Of a stretch of DNA of 64,000 nt, positions 56,800 to 64,000 are shown one piece after another (the first letter of the stretch is position 1; every line of letters starts with the position of its first letter). The stretch comes from Trissonchulus latispiculum (lineage: Eukaryota > Nematoda > Enoplea > Enoplida > Ironidae), in contig JASAND010026699.1 of assembly GCA_030248195.1 (NCBI GenBank), positions 35,161 through 99,160 of the forward strand, given 5' to 3'. A program made the translations under genes and the position numbers. The notes under the pieces were generated by a model. The model saw nothing but the letters and a program-made list of their open reading frames with translations, ran no database searches and was not told where the DNA came from.

Positions 56800-57640
56800 C
56801 GATACTATTTTAAATGCGCGAAGTGCATAATATTACACATATTCTTTATTGTGGCACGACTCCCTTTGTGGAAAAAAGGGTACCCAGGAGAGTTCGCAGT
56901 GTGTGCTAGTTAGAATTTTAAAGTAGAGATAAGATAAGCTGTTTAGATAAGATAAACACATTTGTAGTGGCCGATGACGCGATGGACGGCGCACCATCGG
57001 AGGCTGTTAGTATCGGGCGGTGGGAGCACTGGTCCAGCCCCCCTATTCTCGTGCCAAAGCTCCCGTGTTTTATTACAATAAATTTATTCTAGATATACAT
57101 TTTGGCGCTGCAAAAATTATTTTTAATTTGCTAAATCCAAAACTTCGCCTATTAATTTTTATTCAGTAGGATTAATTTTAGAAGAAATCAATGTAAATGC
57201 AAATGAAAATAGCAGCGCTTAAATGCGCGAAGTGCATAGTATTACACATATTCTTTATTGTGGCACCACTTCCTTTGCGAAAAAAGGGTACCCAGCAGAG
57301 TTCGCAGTGTGTGGTAGTTAGAACTTTAAAATAGAGATAAGATAGCTGTTATAAAAAAACGTATTCGCCTGGAGACAACAGATTTGTAGTGGCCGATGTC
57401 GCGGTGGACGGCGCAGCGTCAGAGCTGTTAGTATCGGGCGGGACTGGGAGGGGCTGGTCCAGTCTCCTGTTCTCGTGCAAAGGTCCCGTGTTTTATTACA
57501 ATAAATTTACTCTAGATATACATTTTGGCGCTGTAAAAATTATTTTTGATTTGCTAAATCCAAAACTTCTTCTATTCTTTTTATTCAGTAGGATTATTTT
57601 AGAAGAAATCAATGCAAATGCAAATCTAAATAGCTGCGCT
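56800..57640. repeat. right-arm copies of the 425-bp tandem pair
   Basis: Mirror of 24,541-25,390; ATAAATTTATTCTAGATATAC (about 57,078) and ATAAATTTACTCTAGATATAC (about 57,501) mark the two units. Confidence 0.88.
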
Positions 57641-58454
57641 GGGGGCCCCCTGGGGAGCGGAAAAGCGGAAACATGTAAACTTTTTTACAGTACTTAATCG
57701 GGCAGTACTTCTTGCAGCAGCAATGAAATATACGAACCTCTGCAGCTAAAATTCACTTAATAAAATGCAGGTGTTTCTAGACTATTGCTATGAGGTTGTG
57801 AAACGTTTCAATCGTATGTTTAACATGCATTTAGAAAAAAAACACTAGCTTCAGCAAATTTTTCTAGTATTATCGCACTCGGTGCTTTTCCATAGTGCTT
57901 CAAGCGGACGGGGGGGGGGCGCGGACGGGTTCGCCCCAGACAACCTGTGTATGCCTTGTTTTTTTCGTCATCTAACATGGCTAGTATGTTATTTGGTAGA
58001 TTCAGTAGCCTCTCTCTTTTTATTTCGTGTGACTACCGAACAAGTTTGAACAACTTTTGTAATAGAATGAACTCTTGAAAATGCACACATTTCCCGGAAT
58101 TCGAGAAAACCGAATTTTCCGGATTTTAAAAATTTTCTCCCATACCCCACAATATGCGGAGAAATTTCCGGATTTTCGAAATCTAGAGTTCCTGAAGATT
58201 ATAAAAATACATACATATTTGGGATTTACTTCAAGGTTAACCTGGTATAAACGCTCGAAGTTTGTACACACATTTTTTAGTCCTACTATATTATAGTTTG
58301 TTAGACCGTACATTACTTACTATTTCTTACTTTCCACACTTTAATACATCTAACTTTCTGTTTCAGATTCTCCCTCAGACTCTGCCACCCGCTCACCGGC
58401 CTATCCCCCGTCTCCCCATGTGCCTGTGTGTCGTCTTGTGTACTCTTGAGCCAA

Positions 58455-60851
58455 ATGCCTGTGGACAGACGCACCGGCATAAACTGGTCTCTTCTAAACC
58501 GGCAATCGCTCCACAGGCTAGAGCCAGGGCGTGTGGAGACGTATCTTCTGGCAGGAAAACGTGTTCGGTGCATGGTGTGGGATCCGATGCAGGGACTGCA
58601 AGGGGAATTGCTGTGTCCAGAACATAATTTCCCACTGGTTAGTGGGAGGTGGGGGGATCGTAAAAACAGACCCCTTCGCATTTTCTGGGACAGTGATGCC
58701 CCCTCCTCTTTGTGTGCACGCGGAAATATATCTGTAATTGTCCGTCGGCTCGCAGTCATGATTTCCAGTCGACGAACGTTAACATTTGTCTCCAAGTTTC
58801 ACGGGTGCGTGAAGTTCCAATCATCCCGTTGCACCGTTCTGGGCTAACCATTCCCTTCATACAACACTTAAGGACTGAATTCGGCAGGAAGAAAAATCTC
58901 AGCGAAATAATTAGCTGCATCGCTGAGACATATGAACGGAACGGTTACAAGGCCAAGCATCTGCCCAGCCGTACGTACCTTCGCCGTTGGATATTGCAGG
59001 ACTACAGGCTTAACTATGATAAGTGGGCGCCGGTGACGGAGTGTTCGTACTGTCTCCGTTTTACTGGTGAGTACTACTACATATCCATTGACCAAACGTT
59101 CAAGTTCGTTCGCTCTGTCGGACTGACTGTAAATGGTCTCTGGAACAGGACATATTATGCGTTGACCACGATTCTCGATGGGTTTGGAGTTGTCGTCGGC
59201 CTTAAGCTGTGCAGGACGACAAAATATGAAGAAATTAGCGACTGTATAGACTCTGCTGCTAGGGAGTTGGCCAGATTGGGGGCTGTGGTATTGTTCGCTG
59301 TTACCGACAGTTGTTGCCAGGTGGAGGCAAAACTGAAGGGGATTTTAGGTAACCAGATCCGCGGATGCCAAGATCTTTTCCACATCAGTCAACGTTTGTC
59401 AAAGGCTATTTCGAAGAACCATGCCCTATATGGTGAATATCTTTTGGCTATTAGAAAAGTTTTCCGCCAACCGGGGGACTGAGGCAGACGTAGACGCGCC
59501 CCGACGCCTGGGCCCGATGAGATATTATCGAATTTTGAAGCATTCCGCAAACATTGGAAGAGCAAAACCTACGGCCCTGTTGGCGGGCCCGTAGAATTCG
59601 TTGTTAATAGCCGTTTTGATTCTATCTGCGCCAAGATTGCTGTTCACATTAGAAAAGGATGTCTAAGGTGCTATTCCTGTATTTATTAATATCACCTGTG
59701 TTATCATGTTTATTCTAAAATTATGAATAATGATTTGTACGTTTTTAAAAACCTTTTAGCCCCGTTCGACTTGAAGTGTACCACAGCACTGTCAATTTAT
59801 TCTAGAACGATTGCTGTACGATTTGTAATATTGGAGCGCTCACCAACGTTATTTCGTATTTTCCCCGAGCCTTGCTAGGCTAAGGAAAAAGTGTTTCAAA
59901 CACGGGAATTGATGTAGCTAGTTTTTCATACGTTTAATCTGCAGAAACTCATTGTAATGGCGCACTTAAAATGTTTTGATAGGCGCAAAGGCTACTCTTT
60001 ATCAGCAGCGCGCCAGTGCAGAAAAAAGGGAGCAGTTTATAGACGAGCATTAGTATTCTTATATGAATTTTTACGTATTTTTCCTAGTCAAAGGGGGCTT
60101 TTCTATCATGTAGTAGAATACTTTATTTTTGCAGAGCGAAGGACCCCGCTTTCCAGTTGAGAAATTTTTCATTTTTCCGCAACAAAGAACCCCCTTTTCA
60201 GTGCAAACTTTTTTCACCAATTTCAAAAATAAATCCGCAATCTTCAGTTCCCCATGAAGCTTTCCGCAAACATTGGAAGAGCAAAACCTACGGCCCTGTT
60301 GGCGGGCCCGTAGAATTCGTTGTTAATAGCTGTTTTGATTCTATCTGCGACAAGAAATGCTGTTCCCATTAGAAAAGGATATCTAAGATATTTATACCTT
60401 TCCGCGTGTGGTGCAAATAAATATGAACGACGTCCTACAAATTGTTTATTTACTTATATCTACATGTATACTTTTTTGTAGCTACATTCCGGTCGGCGTC
60501 GGGACCAACCGCAACGAAAACTTCCACCGTCATCTGAAAACGACATGCGTTTGTATTGGTGCTGAGGTTGGTTTGGATATGCTTGTAGCTGTTCTCACGT
60601 TAGTTCGCGACCGCTGGAACAAAACGAAGCATCAATTCTGTACTCAAAAAGATGTTCCAATCGACGGCAGAGCTATCACCACTAGGACTCTCGAAGCCTT
60701 GAACACTAGTCCTGAAATAACAGTCGCGGAATATTCTGTCCTCCCAAGGAACTACTGGAACAAGCTGCTTCTGACACCAGCCCTAGATAAGGATAGATCA
60801 GCTGGTCCACAAGTCTACTTGCGTCGCTGGAGAATGTTTCAGTCACGCTAG
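58455..60851 (+). pseudogene. transposase (right copy), several breaks and an exon-end duplication
   Basis: The start ATG at 58,455 is retained, but an insertion and frame change near 58,660-58,760 interrupt the N-terminal zinc region. The catalytic part (58,712-59,482) keeps both Asp motifs and DLFH and then hits TGA at 59,480-59,482 where the left copy has Trp. The end of exon 1 is present at 59,517-59,690 and again, in part, at about 60,253-60,390. Exon 2 (from about 60,480) keeps the GTNRNENFH motif and then loses frame near 60,800-60,851. It is inactive as a transposase gene. Confidence 0.85.
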
Positions 60852-61997
60852 ACCTCACCAAAGCGATCGCTAAAGCGCGCAAGCTTCCAATGGGCGACGT
60901 CCTTTCCAAAACGGGGGCAGCTAGAAAATGCCATCCCTGAGGGTCACCGCTGTGACGTGAGCACTGTTTACAGTCTTTTGCCCTGCCGTCACCATCCGTG
61001 ATTTCGCCGCCGAAGTCCACGCAATATGTCACGGAGGATTCCAATGGCGCAGACAGCCTGAATTGGCTCTGGACCAGTTGACGAACCACCTCCGTACTTT
61101 TTCTTTGGGATAACGAAAACTGGAGCCGGTACTTGGGCTACAATTGGTCTGAAACTCAGATATCCAGCTTTTCCGACAAGAACATACTAGAGTGGCCAAA
61201 CCATTATGGAGGTGCCCAAATACTAGCTGATTTCTTCGAGATTCAGGTGATTGTTGTGTCTGACATCCCCCTTATCCCTAACCTGGTTCTCCCACCAGCA
61301 TCTCTGGGGTACCTATGCCGCGACGGAGGTTGTTTCGTCGTAGCATGGAAACACAGCCAAAACATCTTCCTCTGGATGTGGATGTCACTCTAGCAGGATT
61401 CATACAGTTCTGTATTCTAAGCTGGTAAAAACAATCCCGCTTAACCGTCCGCCTGCCCCTCCCGGGAACCCTTGCCATTGCAGACGATACGGTGCCAATT
61501 GTTCCAGGAAAAGTGGTTTTTCCGCAGCCTACTCTACGAAATGCCCTTGTCTTAAAGCTGGAGTTGGCTGTGTTAGGTGTTCTTGTTGGGGATGTCAAAA
61601 TCCCGAAGGGCGGCGCGCCACAAGCAGACCGAAACCTGTTTTGACCGCAATGCGAGATGCCAATCTGGCGTCTACTCGATTGGGAACGCGTTTGTCTATT
61701 TTTGGAACGATCGGCATCATGCCTCTGAACTACAGCAAATGGAGCTTCCTCGAATACATGCTACTGCTACTTGTTTTACGCACCCGTCAAGGGACGCTCC
61801 GAACACTTGATTTGCGCGCTGTTGCTGCTTCCTACAACTCTCAACGCCTACTACTGGCTTGCGGAGGAGTTGTCGCTCGTTTTCGCGAAGACGCGGACGT
61901 GAGAATCACAATCAGGAACTTGGTAAATACTTGTTGCTTAGCTGGAGGAGCAGAATATCGAAGCCCTGTATTCCAGAACTGTTGCCAGTTTGTTTAA
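60852..61997 (+). pseudogene. OTU-like/CXC part (right copy), frameshifted
   Basis: The OTU-like segment is open at 61,133-61,393 and ends at a TAG created by a two-base deletion relative to the left copy. The CXC region and the C-terminal part continue in other frames, with the last part open to the same stop at 61,997. The region of the left G-run junction (about 60,940-60,970 here) is too diverged to decide which frame arrangement was ancestral. Confidence 0.8.
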
Positions 61998-63420
61998 ACA
62001 GTCTGGCCTTTTTTTTACTTTTTGCCATGTTAAGCTGTCTTAAATATAACGTTTGTTTTAGTCTTCGATGAACGCGGGGGTGTGACCAAGAGAAAAAAAA
62101 GAGGACAGGGGAGGAAAAGATTCGAAAAAGCAATTGTAAAAACACACACCCCCCACTTATAATGCAACTTCAGTTATATATAGCAAAGACACATTTACAT
62201 GCGATACCTTTGTCCTTACCTAGAGAACGACAATATAGAACTCCTGTATGTCAACAGTCTTAGCAGCTTCTCTGAATAATATAATCTTTTGTCTGCGGTG
62301 TCTGTTTGTTTTAAATGTGAAGTTTGTATTAATTTTCCATTACTCCAGGTGGGGGGCGAGCCGAGAAAAACTGGGTGAGGGAATAGGAGAACGAAAAAGT
62401 TGGGTATCCTTTGTACTTCAGTTTGAAGAAATGAGTTGGAATAAGATTTTTTAAATATAAAAGTTGTTTGAGGAAAAGTCGAAAGAAAAAATCAGATGGA
62501 GATCATGTATTGGTGGCAGAATATCGAAATCCTCTATTCCAGAACTGTTTACACAGTCTCTACCTACTTCCCTATTTAGTTTGTTACGGGTGATATTACC
62601 GTCCCCCTTTATAGTGCAAGTTCTGTTACTGCTTAGAACATATATATACCATAGTTTTTTGTTGTTACCTCAAGAAGGAGAATATACAACTTCTGTATCT
62701 CAGCAGTGTTGACAGGTTGTCTGAAGAGTATAATTTTTGTCTGCCGTCTCTCTGTGTTTTAAATCTGGAGTTTGTGTTAGTTTTCCATCACTCCAGGTGG
62801 AGGGGGGACTGAGAAAAGGTGGGCGGAGGGAATAGGAGAACAAAAAAGTTAGCTATTACGCAGTGTCTATGCACTTTGCCCTCAATTTGTCAGGAGAGAG
62901 ATACGCCCGTCGCCTTCCTACTGCTAGTTTCCTTAGGGGTTAGAATATATATTTACGATATGTTGGTCGTTAGCTGCAGGAACAGAATATCGAAGTCTTG
63001 CCGTCTTACCAGTATTGTCACTTTGTCTGAATAATGTGAGCGGTTAAGTGGCATGTCTGTCTGTTTTTAATGTAAAGTGTTTGTTAGTTTTTCGTCAGTC
63101 CAGGGACTCGGCAAAGAAAAGACAAAAAAGGAGGGGGCGGCGCGGAGTAGAACGAAAAAGTTAACAGTGATTTGGTGTAGTTCAGTTAAAAGAAATCGCC
63201 TGAAATAGTGTTTTCTCAAATATAAAAAAGTTATTCGGAAAAAAACGGAAGGAAAAAAGAAAAACACGGGATGGAAAGGGGAACGAGAGGGGGGGGGGAG
63301 AAAAGGCTTGGCTGAAGATACCTTCGCCCGCTACCTAGTACTAGTACCGTTTTTAATTAGAACATATATATATATATATATATATATGTCCATGGTACTG
63401 TATACGAAGTCTGTATGTTA
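61998..63420. repeat. right-arm copy of the degenerate 3'-end array
   Basis: Mirror of 18,960-20,340, with the same series of C/G-rich and CAGAATATCGAAG-type blocks (about 61,950, 62,517 and 62,983) and a longer (TA)n run at 63,364-63,388. No coding region is supported here. Confidence 0.7.
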
Positions 63421-64000
63421 GTATTGCTTCAGACGTACTCCGCCGTTTGTTTGTACTAGAAATATTAGTATGAATTTATAGTAAAAACTCGTTTTTTGGT
63501 GTTTTGTTATTTTCTTTTTAAATAAATACATTTTTGATTGACTTACTGAATGTTTCCAATAATTGCACAGTTATATTAGCATCCTAAGGTGTTTAATTGT
63601 CAGACCAACCGAATCCTTTCGTCTTTTTGTGAAGTGGAATCCGCAGCACAAGAGAGAGGGGACTGGTACTTTTGCGGAATTATTTGCGAAATTTCTCATA
63701 TTTTCATGTCTGCAGCTTGGTAGGAATAGGGTTGCCGTGTATACTTGTTCCGTCCGTTTTAGCCGATCTGACAAGTTGGACAAGATGTCACAAAAAACTG
63801 TTTTATTCGCTTAACGTTATAGTAGTCACCAACGGGACTAGATTATATGCCTACATCGCATCTAGCCTCCAGAGTGCCCTCTTTTTATGAGTTGTCGTCA
63901 AACTAGCACCAGCGGCAAAAACCTTGCATTTGTGATTGTTTTTTTAGAAGGAAACTTCTTTCAACTTACCTGATAAAAAAATTTGGCATGGCACGTTCTA

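Larger units (their letters stand above)
41895..64000. repeat. right arm of the giant inverted repeat (continues past window)
   Basis: This is the reverse complement of 18,396-40,195 with many small differences. The inner boundary lies near 41,895 (GGCAGTTGCTACTGCAGTAAT matches the complement of 40,175-40,195). The last base of the window still pairs with 18,396, so the true length is unknown. Decay is unequal: 42.0-44.5 kb is strongly diverged, while much of 44.9-46.4 kb and 50-58 kb is close to identical with the left arm by eye. Confidence 0.97.

Noticed and set aside
18396..64000. Assembly artefact (a read folded back on itself) as explanation of the palindrome
   Set aside because: The arms differ by many substitutions, indels, a nested MITE, a local duplication and gene-specific breaks, so they are not the same molecule read twice. 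A mis-join of two diverged copies remains possible and is listed as a check.
1..64000. CRISPR arrays, bacterial operons, rRNA or tRNA genes
   Set aside because: No regularly spaced short repeats with unique spacers were seen, and no cloverleaf or rRNA segment was recognised by eye. A tRNA scan could still find a weak candidate.

Overview
The window reads as a eukaryotic, AT-rich, metazoan-like chromosome. The evidence is spliced genes with GT-AG introns and the C-terminal half of a non-receptor protein tyrosine kinase at about 2.05-3.3 kb. The kinase style is compatible with a nematode-like invertebrate, but this species guess is weak. There is no sign of bacterial gene organisation.

The dominant feature is a giant imperfect inverted repeat. 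The left arm runs from at least 18,396 to about 40,195. The right arm runs from about 41,895 to the window end at 64,000, and it is still matching the left arm when the sequence stops. The arms are separated by a spacer of about 1.7 kb. They share genes, introns and internal tandem duplications, but differ by many substitutions and indels. In both arms all genes point away from the centre (minus strand on the left, plus strand on the right).

Reading outward from the centre, each arm carries: (A) a long multi-exon, disordered, nuclear-looking protein gene with uniformly phase-1 introns and tandemly duplicated exons; (B) a shorter paralogue of A; a herpes/pox UL52-type archaeo-eukaryotic primase; and a DDE-type transposase (catalytic Asp, Asp, D-x-x-H and Glu visible) that runs into an OTU-like segment and a Cys-rich CXC-type tail. 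Left of the visible arm, on the same strand, follow a DUF3987/D5-like P-loop helicase gene (14.0-16.8 kb), an unspliced 438-aa disordered protein gene (12.1-13.4 kb) and an eight-exon Ser/Arg-rich gene with only phase-2 introns (5.5-10.0 kb). Whether these three are also in the right arm cannot be seen.

Taken together, transposase, primase and helicase look like the replication and mobility core of a very large self-replicating DNA transposon (more than 22 kb per arm), present here as a head-to-head pair. The right arm is clearly decayed in the transposase, OTU, primase and gene A. The left arm keeps most of these open but is broken in one exon of gene B that stays open on the right.

The first 1.5 kb is different: compact, overlapping and convergent small genes (a TBP-like protein tail, an unknown 94-aa protein, a C2H2 zinc-finger protein with a frame break). 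It looks like a remnant of a second, virus-like mobile element sitting upstream of, or in an intron of, the kinase gene. Several small non-autonomous transposons are nested in the region: a 504-bp foldback element with 8-bp target duplications, a 398-bp mariner-type MITE with TA duplications and a recognisable empty site, and GC-rich hAT-like cassettes.
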